A DNA stretch of 64,000 nucleotides. It comes from Jannaschia sp. CCS1 (lineage in GTDB: Bacteria > Pseudomonadota > Alphaproteobacteria > Rhodobacterales > Rhodobacteraceae). The notes under the pieces are model-generated. The model was not told where the DNA came from. It made no database searches and worked only from the letters and a program-made list of their open reading frames with translations. Both the position numbers and the translations under genes were made by a program. Where the stretch lies: the NCBI RefSeq assembly GCF_000013565.1, contig NC_007802.1, positions 2,790,001 to 2,854,000 on the forward strand. The letters run 5' to 3'. Shown here in pieces: positions 1 to 6,891 of this stretch (its first letter is position 1; the number at the start of each line of letters is the position of its first letter).

Positions 1-8
1 TCAGCGGA

Positions 9-80
9 ACCGCTCCTCCTCCTCCCTTCGGAGCGGTGCCACACGACAGACCGCGCCTTTCCTCCCATCGGATCGGTCTG
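9..80 (+). ncRNA. Anti-SD sRNA unit A (cuckoo/CcsR-like)
   Basis: Two consecutive hairpins carry pyrimidine loops. Hairpin 1 pairs 9-16 with 30-37 (8 bp), and its 13-nt loop contains CCTCCTCCC. Hairpin 2 pairs 47-53 with 74-80 (7 bp), with a loop containing CTTTCCTCCC. Both loops are complementary to Shine-Dalgarno sequence. Two hairpins with such loops is the architecture of the alphaproteobacterial 'cuckoo' RNAs and of the tandem CcsR1-4 RNAs of Rhodobacter sphaeroides, which are stress-induced and lie downstream of a DUF1127 gene. The left window edge cuts the locus, so the 5' part and any DUF1127 gene cannot be seen. Transcription on the + strand is inferred from the terminator at 167-212. 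Confidence 0.75.
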
Positions 81-88
81 GATCATAC

Positions 89-159
89 GGCAAGCGTTCT
101 CTCCTCCCTTGGACGTGCGCCATACGACGGCCCTGCCCTTTCCTCCCATTGGGCGGGCC
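89..159 (+). ncRNA. Anti-SD sRNA unit B (cuckoo/CcsR-like)
   Basis: This is a second copy of the two-hairpin unit. Hairpin 3 pairs GGC 89-91 with GCC 119-121 and 94-99 with 111-116 (two wobbles), with loop TCTCCTCCCTT at 100-110. Hairpin 4 pairs 129-133 and 135-138 with 151-159, one base bulged, with loop TTTCCTCCCATT at 139-150. The linker resembles that of unit A (GTGCCACACGACAG versus GTGCGCCATACGACGG), so the units look like diverged tandem duplicates. The stems differ in sequence while the loops are kept, the pattern expected if the loops are the functional part. Confidence 0.75.
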
Positions 160-166
160 AGATTTC

Positions 167-212
167 GGCGGTGATGATGTCTTCCTCCCAGAACATCGTC
201 ACCGCCTTTTTT
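167..212 (+). terminator. Terminator of sRNA array with anti-SD loop
   Basis: A 14-bp stem (167-180 with 193-206, one G-T wobble) is followed by six T residues (207-212), a very strong intrinsic terminator. Its loop CTTCCTCCCAGA at 181-192 again carries CCTCCC, so the terminator is also the fifth anti-SD hairpin. It separates the array from the convergent lrp gene, whose stop codon is at 224. Confidence 0.9.
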
Positions 213-223
213 CTATCACAATG

Positions 224-676
224 TCAGGCGCGCGTGTCTTTGGGTGAGCCCATGACAACAAAGGTTGTGATGGTGGCCACCTGCGGCAATGCCCCCAGAA
301 CGTCCGTATGGAACCGCTTGTAGGCCACCAGATCCGCCACTTCGACGCGCAGCAGATATTCGACCGTTCCGGTGATGTTATGGCATTCCACGACCTCGGG
401 CGCGCGGGCAACTGCGACCTCGAACGCCTCTTGCGCGGCCTTCGTGTGGAGACCCAAACCCACTGTAATATAAGCAATGAACCCAACCCCCATGGCGACC
501 GGATCAAGAACGGCGCGGTAGCCAGAGATCACACCCGCTGCCTCCAGGGCCTGCACCCGGCGCAACGTGGCCGACGGCGAAAGCGCAACACGCTCGGCCA
601 GATCAAGGTTCGATATCCGTCCATCTCGTGATAGTTCACGCAATATATAGCGGTCTTTTTGATCAATCTTCGTCAT
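224..676 (-). CDS. Lrp/AsnC family transcriptional regulator
   Basis: A 150-residue protein of normal Lrp/AsnC length. The N-terminal helix-turn-helix starts with KIDQKDRYILRELSRDGRIS and continues through LAERVALSPSATLRRV. The C-terminal half is an alpha/beta effector-binding (RAM) domain with CHNITGTVEYLLRVEVADL. Such proteins are amino-acid-responsive octameric DNA-binding regulators. It is divergent from a LysE-type exporter gene 72 bp away, a common arrangement in which the regulator controls its neighbour; that role is inferred. No Shine-Dalgarno precedes the ATG, and a good promoter lies so close that the mRNA should be almost leaderless. The exact ligand cannot be read from the sequence. 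Confidence 0.93.
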   Translation of the reverse strand: MTKIDQKDRYILRELSRDGRISNLDLAERVALSPSATLRRVQALEAAGVISGYRAVLDPVAMGVGFIAYITVGLGLHTKAAQEAFEVAVARAPEVVECHNITGTVEYLLRVEVADLVAYKRFHTDVLGALPQVATITTFVVMGSPKDTRA

Positions 677-685
677 TTGTTGTGT

Positions 686-714
686 ATTCTATGCCATGTT
701 CGCCAACTTCGCAA
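686..714 (-). promoter_or_regulatory. Sigma70-type promoter of the lrp gene
   Basis: On the minus strand a -35 TTGCGA (714-709), a 17-nt spacer and a -10 TAGAAT (691-686) precede the lrp ATG at 676. Transcription would begin about 679, leaving a leader of only a few bases with no ribosome binding site. Read by eye; no start-site data. Confidence 0.5.
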
Positions 715-748
715 TTTCATTCGCCGCACTCCTTTCTAAAGTTGCGTC

Positions 749-1351
749 ATGACTTATGAACTCTTTACCGGCCTTGCGCTGTTTGCCTTCGCCTCCTCCA
801 TCACGCCGGGGCCCAACAACATCATGCTCATGGCCTCTGGCGTGAACTTCGGGTTGCGGCGGACGTTGCCGCACATGCTGGGGGTGTCGCTGGGGCATGG
901 CGCGATGACGCTGATCCTGGGGCTGGGGCTGGTGCAGATTTTCGATCTGATCCCCTGGCTGCGCACCGCTTTGACGGTTGTTTCCGTGGCCTACCTTCTG
1001 TGGCTGGCATGGAAAGTGGCCAACGCGGCCCCGCCTGCGGACGCGAAAGAGGGCACGAAGCCGCTGACATTCCTGCAAGCGGCGGGTTTTCAGTGGGTGA
1101 ACCCCAAAGCGATCTACATGTCGATCTATGCGCAGACCAACTACGCCCCTGACGGCGCGGGTTGGGGTGGCGCGGTTGCGGTCGCGCTGGTATTTTCGCT
1201 GGTGAATCTGCCGTCCGTCGCGACCTGGGTCTGGGGCGGCACACAGGTCCGGCGCTGGCTTGACGGGCCCGGACGCCTGACCACATTCAACTGGACGATG
1301 GCCGCCCTGCTGGTCCTCTCGCTCTACCCAATGGTGCTGTCGGCAGATTAG
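749..1351 (+). CDS. LysE/RhtB family amino-acid exporter
   Basis: A 200-residue inner-membrane protein with about six hydrophobic segments and the family signature SSITPGPNNIMLMASGVNFG near the N terminus. LysE/RhtB proteins export amino acids (lysine, homoserine, threonine, leucine or others) using the proton gradient. The length is typical. It is divergent from an Lrp/AsnC regulator gene and probably under its control, which suggests an amino-acid overflow valve, but the substrate cannot be assigned. Its stop codon overlaps the stop region of the convergent gene at 1348 by four bases. Confidence 0.92.
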   Translation: MTYELFTGLALFAFASSITPGPNNIMLMASGVNFGLRRTLPHMLGVSLGHGAMTLILGLGLVQIFDLIPWLRTALTVVSVAYLLWLAWKVANAAPPADAKEGTKPLTFLQAAGFQWVNPKAIYMSIYAQTNYAPDGAGWGGAVAVALVFSLVNLPSVATWVWGGTQVRRWLDGPGRLTTFNWTMAALLVLSLYPMVLSAD

Positions 1352-1902
1352 GGCCTGACCGCGACACCGCTGGAAAAGCGCGGGATGAGGGCGATGGGGT
1401 CCAGCTCCTCGTCCCAGACCCCGTCCCGGAACACATGCTGCCTGAGCTGGCCGGGCGTGTCGGGATCAACAGTGTATTGGAAGCAGAATTCGCGGGGCGC
1501 GTCTTCGCGCAATTCGTCCCGACGGGCGGGCAAATCGTCGTCGGGCAGTGGGGTCAGACCTTCCAGGTTGAACGGAAACCGATACCCTTCGGACTGCCAC
1601 ATCGCCCGCAGGCCCTGGTCTTCAAATGGAATGCAGAGCGCGTCACCGCGCCAATCGATCCGATACTCAGCGATTTCCATCGGGAAATCCCAAGTGGCGG
1701 AGGCTGTGATCAGAATCGCGTGATCCTCGTTCTGCTCGGTATAGAGCTCGGCCCATGCGCAGGACACGCGCGTATCGGGGTAGTAGCAAAAGACCGACGC
1801 ATCCATATGCGCCACGACCTCATCGCGGGTCAGGAAATCCTGGGCGATGACCTGCGATGCAAGAAACGGCAGCATGGCCAGGGCGGTCAAGGGGCGCAAC
1901 AT
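1348..1902 (-). CDS. Secreted protein of unknown function
   Basis: A 184-residue protein with an N-terminal signal peptide (LTALAMLPFLASQVIAQ, cleavage after AQ about residue 21). The mature part is acidic and has four cysteines (FCYYPDTRVSC, DALC, REFC) that could form two disulfides, consistent with a periplasmic or exported location. I recognise no domain. A GGAG sequence lies a few bases upstream of the ATG. It is convergent with the LysE gene and lies in the same direction as the helicase gene, 72 bp downstream. Confidence 0.7.
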   Translation of the reverse strand: MLRPLTALAMLPFLASQVIAQDFLTRDEVVAHMDASVFCYYPDTRVSCAWAELYTEQNEDHAILITASATWDFPMEIAEYRIDWRGDALCIPFEDQGLRAMWQSEGYRFPFNLEGLTPLPDDDLPARRDELREDAPREFCFQYTVDPDTPGQLRQHVFRDGVWDEELDPIALIPRFSSGVAVRP

Positions 1903-1974
1903 AGATGTCTCCGCGTCAGATCAAGGGCTTGAACGGCAACCCTAGTGTGCGCACGGGGTTTGGTCGAGAGGTGA

Positions 1975-4428
1975 TCAGAAGGGAACCTCTCCCCCCTCTT
2001 CTCCCGCCGCCACAAGGAACCGGCCCACGACATGCTTGCTACCGGCCTTGTCGAATTCGATCCCCAGTTTGTCACCTTCGACGGACACGACCTCTCCATA
2101 ACCGAACTTCTGGTGGAAGACGCGATCGCCCACCGTAAAGGCACTGATCGCCTCGGCATCGATGGTCATGGCTTTGGCTTCCGACGGCTGGCGGGTGCCG
2201 TATTGGCCCTGGCGTGCTTGCAGGCGCCTCCAGCCCGGCGAGTTATAGACGTCGGCGCTGGCCGCCTTTTCGTGGAGATTGGAGCCTGCCATCTCCCGCT
2301 CGACCGGGCTGGCGGTGGCACTGACGGACCCCTGGTGCCCGTAAAGCCCCGGGGGCGTCAGAACCTCCACGTGATCTTCGGGCAATTCGTCGATGAAGCG
2401 CGACGGCATCTGGGACTGCCATTGACCATAAACGCGTCGGTTGCCCGCAAAGGAGATCGTGCAAACCTCTTCCGCCCGCGTGATGCCGACGTAGGCCAGG
2501 CGGCGTTCTTCTTCCAGGCCAGCCTGACCCGACTCGTCCATCGAGCGTTGGGACGGAAACAGCCCGTCTTCCCACCCGGGTAGGAACACGGCGGGAAACT
2601 CCAACCCCTTGGCGGCGTGCAGCGTCATCAACGTCACCTTCGGCTCCTGATCGTCCTGCTCATTGTCCATGATCAGGCTGACATGTTCGAGAAATCCTTG
2701 CAGGTTCTCGAAATTCTCCAGGGCTTTGACCAGTTCCTTGAGGTTCTCCAACCGGCCCGGCCCCTCTGGGGTCTTGTCGTTTTGCCAATGCGAAGTGTAG
2801 CCGGATTCATCGAGGATGATTTCAGCCAGCTCGATGTGGGATATTTTGGGCACCTCGGAAGGATCCGCATCCTCTTCGATCAGATCATCGGAAGGCCCTG
2901 CTGCGCGCAAGGCCCCGGTCAACTGAATGCGCCACCGGGCCAACCCGTCCACCAGCGTGCGAAGCTCCCGCCCGCCTTTTCCTCCAATCGCCTGCGTCTC
3001 GACGCAAAGCCGCGCACCCTCCAGAAGGCTGACGCCGTTGGACCGCGCCATGCGCTGGATGGTCTGCTGCGCCTTGTCGCCAAGGCCGCGCTTGGGGGTA
3101 TTCACGATCCGCTCAAACGCCAGATCGTCATCGGGGGAGACGACGACGCGGAAATACGCCATGGCGTCGCGGATCTCCATCCGCTCGTAAAAGCGCGGGC
3201 CTCCGATGACGCGATACGGCAGGCCGATGGTCAGAAACCGGTCCTCAAAGGCGCGCATCTGGTGAGAGGCGCGGACCAGAATGGCGATGGAATTGGGCCC
3301 GATAGGCTCCATGCCGCGGGTGCCTTTGCCCATGGCCTCAATCTCTTCCCCGATCCAGCGGGCCTCTTCATCACCGTCCCAATGGCCGATGAGGCGCACC
3401 TTCTCGCCGTCCTCCCCATCCGTCCAAAGCGTCTTGCCAAGCCGCCCCGTGTTGCCCGCAATCACGCCAGATGCGGCGGCCAGGATATGCCCGGTGGAGC
3501 GATAATTCTGCTCCAACCGCACCACATGGGCGCCGGGGAAGTCCTTCTCAAACCGCAGGATGTTTCCCACCTCGGCCCCACGCCAGCCGTAGATGGACTG
3601 GTCATCATCACCCACACAGCAGATGTTCTTGTGACCCGCCGCCAGAAGCCGCAGCCAGAGATACTGCGCCACGTTCGTGTCTTGATACTCGTCGACCAAA
3701 ATGTAGCGAAACCAGCGCTGGTACTGTTGCAGCAGGTCATCATTATCCTGAAAAATCTGTATGACATGAAGCAGCAGATCGCCAAAATCGCAGGCATTCA
3801 AAGCCTTCAGGCGCGCCTGGTATTGAGCGTACAGTTTCACACCCTGATGGTTGAAGGCCCCGTGATCGGCACTTGGCACCTTGTCGGGCGTCAGCGCGCG
3901 GTTCTTCCAGCCGTCGATAATTGACCCCAGCGCACGGGCGGGCCAGCGCTTATCATCAATCTCTTCTGCGATGATCAGTTGCTTCATCAGCCGGGTCTGG
4001 TCATCGGTATCGAGGATGGTGAAGTTGGACTTGAGCCCCGCCAGTTCAGCATGGCGGCGCAGCAGTTTCACGCAGATCGCATGGAAGGTGCCAAGCCACG
4101 GCATCCCCTCCGCCGGTTGACCAAGCAGATGCCCAACTCGCGTCTTCATCTCTCTCGCGGCCTTGTTGGTGAAGGTGACGGCCAGGATCTCATTGGGGCG
4201 CGCCGTGCCGGTGGACATGAGATGCGCGATCCGCGCCGTGAGCGCCCGGGTCTTGCCGGTGCCCGCGCCCGCCAGCATCAGCACTGGGCCGTCCAACTGG
4301 TTAACAGCGGCGATCTGCGCCGGGTTCAGGCCATCCATATAGGGCTGCGGTCGCGCGGCCATGGCCCGGGATGCGAGGGAAGAGGTCGCGGCAGCCTCAA
4401 AGGCATCGGAATCGTCGAATTGGCTCAT
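1975..4428 (-). CDS. uvrD: ATP-dependent DNA helicase UvrD/PcrA
   Basis: An 817-residue superfamily 1A 3'-5' helicase acting in nucleotide excision and mismatch repair and in removing RNA polymerase or RecA from DNA. All helicase motifs are visible: Walker A AGAGTGKT near residue 60, VDEYQDTN (II), GDDDQSIYGWRG (III), QNYRST (IV), VTLMTLHAAKGLEF (V) and YVGITRAEE (VI). The C terminus ends in a Tudor-like region (GDRVFHQKFGYGEVVSVEGD) typical of PcrA/UvrD. The frame stays open to 4911, but I chose the ATG at 4428 (MSQFDDSD), because a longer protein would overlap the divergent dehydrogenase gene and exceed family length. Confidence 0.96.
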   Translation of the reverse strand: MSQFDDSDAFEAAATSSLASRAMAARPQPYMDGLNPAQIAAVNQLDGPVLMLAGAGTGKTRALTARIAHLMSTGTARPNEILAVTFTNKAAREMKTRVGHLLGQPAEGMPWLGTFHAICVKLLRRHAELAGLKSNFTILDTDDQTRLMKQLIIAEEIDDKRWPARALGSIIDGWKNRALTPDKVPSADHGAFNHQGVKLYAQYQARLKALNACDFGDLLLHVIQIFQDNDDLLQQYQRWFRYILVDEYQDTNVAQYLWLRLLAAGHKNICCVGDDDQSIYGWRGAEVGNILRFEKDFPGAHVVRLEQNYRSTGHILAAASGVIAGNTGRLGKTLWTDGEDGEKVRLIGHWDGDEEARWIGEEIEAMGKGTRGMEPIGPNSIAILVRASHQMRAFEDRFLTIGLPYRVIGGPRFYERMEIRDAMAYFRVVVSPDDDLAFERIVNTPKRGLGDKAQQTIQRMARSNGVSLLEGARLCVETQAIGGKGGRELRTLVDGLARWRIQLTGALRAAGPSDDLIEEDADPSEVPKISHIELAEIILDESGYTSHWQNDKTPEGPGRLENLKELVKALENFENLQGFLEHVSLIMDNEQDDQEPKVTLMTLHAAKGLEFPAVFLPGWEDGLFPSQRSMDESGQAGLEEERRLAYVGITRAEEVCTISFAGNRRVYGQWQSQMPSRFIDELPEDHVEVLTPPGLYGHQGSVSATASPVEREMAGSNLHEKAASADVYNSPGWRRLQARQGQYGTRQPSEAKAMTIDAEAISAFTVGDRVFHQKFGYGEVVSVEGDKLGIEFDKAGSKHVVGRFLVAAGEEGGEVPF

Positions 4429-4614
4429 AGCCGTAAAGATAGAGCGACGGACGCTTGAGGGGAAGGTATGTTCGCAGATTGTTCCTGCAATGCGGAGTTT
4501 GCGAATGGGGGCCAGCCCGACGCGCCGCATTTGCGTGGGCCAAGATGAAGGAAACATGCATATTTTTACAGGAATTCGATTGAGTTGCCGCCAGTTGCGC
4601 GATTGGGTGGGCCC

Positions 4615-5769
4615 ATGGATTTGCACAGCCGATACCCCGCGTTGGCGGATCTTCGCGCGCGCGCAAGGCGGCGAATTCCGCATTTTGTGTGGGAATACCT
4701 GGACTCTGCAACCGGTCTGGAGGCTGGGGCAGCTCGCAATCGCGCCGCGTTGGAGGCCGTGTTGTTCCGACCGGCCGCACTGTTGGGCGAGGTATCGCCG
4801 GATCTTGGATGTACGTTTCTGGGGCGCGACTATCCGGTCCCGTTCGGGATCGCACCACTGGGCATGTCTGGGCTCATCTGGCCCGGAGCGGAGCGATTTC
4901 TGGCCCGCCATAGCGCGCAGACTGGCATCCCCTATGGCTTGTCGACGGTCGCGACCGTGCTGCCAGAGACGTTGGCAGCGGATATCGGCGATCAGGGATG
5001 GTTTCAGATGTATCCGCCGAAATCACCGGAGGTGCGCGACGATATGCTGGCCCGCGCCAGGGCAGCGGGCTTTCATACCTTGGTTTTGACGGTGGATGTG
5101 CCCGCCGCCTCTCGCAGAGAGCGGCAAACGCGGGGCGGATTGGTGCAGCCCCCACGCCTGACGCCGCGCCTATTGGCGCAGGTCGCGACATGTCCCACCT
5201 GGGCGCGGGGGATCGCGGACACCGGGATGCCAAGGATGCGGTTGATGGACAGCTATGCCGAAGATCTGGCCGTCAATCTGACAGGCGGCCCCCTGCCCTC
5301 GACCGCCCATGTCGGCTACCTGCTGCGCGCCGCACCCGATTGGGAATACGTCGCCGCATTGAGGGACCGGTGGGAGAGTGCGTTCGTCCTGAAAGGCGTG
5401 TGCGAGCCGGACGTCGCCGCACGGGCGCAGCAGGAGGGTGTGGATGCCATCTGGGTCTCAACCCATGCGGGGCGGCAGTTTGACGGCGCTCCGGGTGCCG
5501 CGGCGATGTTGCCGGGGATCCGGGCCGCGACGGACCTGCCCATTGTGTTCGACAGCGGTGTGGAAGGCGGGCTGGATGTGCTGCGCGCGTTGGCGCTGGG
5601 GGCGGATTTCGTCATGATGGGCCGCGCCTGGCACTACGCTCTGGGTGCTTTGGGAGCTGAGGGGCCGGCCCACTGGCACGACGTTCTGGTGCGCGACATG
5701 GCCAGCAACATGGCCCAGATCGGGGCGCGCACGCTTGCCGATCTGCCCGGTCGGCTGGTTCGGGATTAA
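4615..5769 (+). CDS. lldD: FMN-dependent L-lactate dehydrogenase-like (alpha-hydroxy-acid oxidase)
   Basis: A 384-residue TIM-barrel flavoprotein of the LldD/glycolate oxidase family that oxidises an L-2-hydroxy acid and passes electrons to the quinone pool. Visible family features are SRYPALADLRARARRRIPHF at the N terminus, the IAPLGMSGL flavin segment, YPPKSPE, the catalytic histidine in WVSTHAGRQFDGAP, and FMN-phosphate binding in FDSGVEGG and GADFVMMGR. The usual S-N-H-G-G-R is S-T-H-A-G-R here, so substrate preference may differ from true lactate dehydrogenase. I prefer the ATG at 4615 over a TTG at 4585. A GCGGGG/CCCCGC hairpin follows the stop. The gene symbol is a family-level guess. 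Confidence 0.85.
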   Translation: MDLHSRYPALADLRARARRRIPHFVWEYLDSATGLEAGAARNRAALEAVLFRPAALLGEVSPDLGCTFLGRDYPVPFGIAPLGMSGLIWPGAERFLARHSAQTGIPYGLSTVATVLPETLAADIGDQGWFQMYPPKSPEVRDDMLARARAAGFHTLVLTVDVPAASRRERQTRGGLVQPPRLTPRLLAQVATCPTWARGIADTGMPRMRLMDSYAEDLAVNLTGGPLPSTAHVGYLLRAAPDWEYVAALRDRWESAFVLKGVCEPDVAARAQQEGVDAIWVSTHAGRQFDGAPGAAAMLPGIRAATDLPIVFDSGVEGGLDVLRALALGADFVMMGRAWHYALGALGAEGPAHWHDVLVRDMASNMAQIGARTLADLPGRLVRD

Positions 5770-5783
5770 CCAATTTCCTTAAC

Positions 5784-5805
5784 GCGGGGTTAACATCGGC
5801 CCCGC
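5784..5805 (+). terminator. Hairpin after lldD-like gene
   Basis: GCGGGG (5784-5789) pairs with CCCCGC (5800-5805) across a ten-base loop, 15 bases after the lldD-like stop. No T tract follows, so it is a weak terminator or a 3'-end stabilising stem. Confidence 0.35.
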
Positions 5806-5824
5806 ATGTTCCTATATCGTTCTC

Positions 5825-6205
5825 ATGACAGAAGCCCAGGCCATCGCAATTCTCTGCGCCATGTTGGGGGGAGAGCCCGAACAGCGCGTCAGCTATACGC
5901 TCGATGCGGTCAGCACCCATGTGCGTATCGATTGTATAACGGAGACTCACGCCATCGAGATCGGGTTGGACCACACGCGCGGCTCCTACGACAGTCTGCA
6001 CCAGGCAACGTTCAATGCCATGCTGACGGATCGCGAACCCATGGTTATCCTGATCGACACGGACACCTACGAATCCCAATACGAATATCAGATCGAGACG
6101 GTGGCCCGTGCCCATGGCGTGGATTACGCCGTCTGGGACGAGCATTTCCTGATCCGCTGGCAAATGACGGCCCCGTTCCGCGCACGCCTGGCCGACCACA
6201 GGTAG
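5825..6205 (+). CDS. Small conserved-type protein, possible PD-(D/E)XK fold
   Basis: A 126-residue soluble protein without signal peptide. The centre reads VRIDCITETHAIEIGLD, then SLHQATFNAML, then PMVILIDTDTYE. An Asp on one strand followed by E-I-G on the next, then a helix with a conserved-looking Gln and another strand, resembles the core of PD-(D/E)XK nuclease folds. The usual lysine is not obvious (G follows EI), so activity is uncertain. It ends exactly one base before the convergent BLUF gene stop. The function is unknown and the fold is my inference. Confidence 0.6.
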   Translation: MTEAQAIAILCAMLGGEPEQRVSYTLDAVSTHVRIDCITETHAIEIGLDHTRGSYDSLHQATFNAMLTDREPMVILIDTDTYESQYEYQIETVARAHGVDYAVWDEHFLIRWQMTAPFRARLADHR

Positions 6206-6700
6206 CTAACGCGACCCGACCCGAACATGCCCCCCGCCGTAGGCGGCAGCGGCTGACGGGAGATCCCGCAACTCCGCGAGGAACCGGCGCACCTGTAAGC
6301 GCACCTCCGGATCGTTGCCACGCAGGTCACTGTTGACCGGGATCAGATCTTTCAGGGCAAAGGTGCCCGGCGCGTCCAGTTTTGGCGCGTCCCGGCTTGC
6401 GCAGAAGACCCGCCAGGTGGTGAAGGCCCGACGTTTGATCTGGCCGTGCTCAACCATGTTGAGGGATCGGTGACGCGGATCATTTGCGATTCGCATCATC
6501 AGGCGGGTCAGAACCTCTTCCTCCCCCTCCAGCACCTGAAAGAACCGGTGGTCGTGGTAGACCAACAGCCCGGTCACATCCGTTTTCGCGTTATTGCGCC
6601 GCGACACAGCCGTGATCGCCGAGAGGGTGTTGCGGTTGAACAGCCGGCTTGCGTAGCTTGTATAGGTGAGCCGATACAATTTGGTCCTCAAGGTCTGCAT
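6206..6700 (-). CDS. BLUF-domain blue-light sensor protein
   Basis: A 164-residue protein with an N-terminal BLUF domain (about residues 8-100), which binds FAD and senses blue light. Key positions are present: the flavin-contacting Tyr in RLTYTSYAS, Asn in NNAKTDVTGLLVY, Gln in FFQVLEGEEE, and the Trp of RAFTTWRVF. The NDPRH motif is also typical. The C-terminal about 60 residues form a short extension with no recognised output domain, so signalling is probably through protein-protein contact, as in short BLUF proteins such as PixD. It is tail-to-tail with the gene at 5825. Confidence 0.92.
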   Translation of the reverse strand: MQTLRTKLYRLTYTSYASRLFNRNTLSAITAVSRRNNAKTDVTGLLVYHDHRFFQVLEGEEEVLTRLMMRIANDPRHRSLNMVEHGQIKRRAFTTWRVFCASRDAPKLDAPGTFALKDLIPVNSDLRGNDPEVRLQVRRFLAELRDLPSAAAAYGGGHVRVGSR

Positions 6701-6816
6701 AGTTCAGCCGTCTTTAGGCCAAAAACCTTTACCGATCGTAACCAACTGGGCGCATGCAGCTAAGTGTTGCTCTTGCCGCGCCTGCGCCATAGGTTTTGCT
6801 GCAACTGCGAAGGGAC

Positions 6817-6880
6817 CCTTCTTGACTGCTACCGCTTCGCTACTTGAGCCTTCTTGAATCCTACTGCTTCGCCACTTGAG
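6817..6880 (+). repeat. 32-bp tandem duplication in pyc leader
   Basis: Two adjacent 32-bp copies (6817-6848 and 6849-6880) match at 28 of 32 positions; both begin CCTTCTTGA and end CACTTGAG or TACTTGAG. The second copy ends 11 bp before the pyruvate carboxylase ATG, and its last bases contribute GAGG to the ribosome binding site. Both copies lack an open frame. Confidence 0.85.
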
Positions 6881-6891
6881 GACGTCCGACT

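Noticed and set aside
1-323. 95-codon open frame across the hairpin array
   Set aside because: It runs through five RNA stem-loops and the terminator, so it is not a protein gene.
677-748. Lysine riboswitch before the LysE gene
   Set aside because: The 72-bp gap is too short for a riboswitch and shows no such fold; Lrp control is the simpler reading.
2617-3924. 435-codon open frame opposite uvrD
   Set aside because: Antisense to all helicase motifs, composition of a shadow frame.
4429-4911. N-terminal extension of UvrD
   Set aside because: Would overlap the divergent lldD-like gene and make the protein longer than the family; the ATG at 4428 fits.
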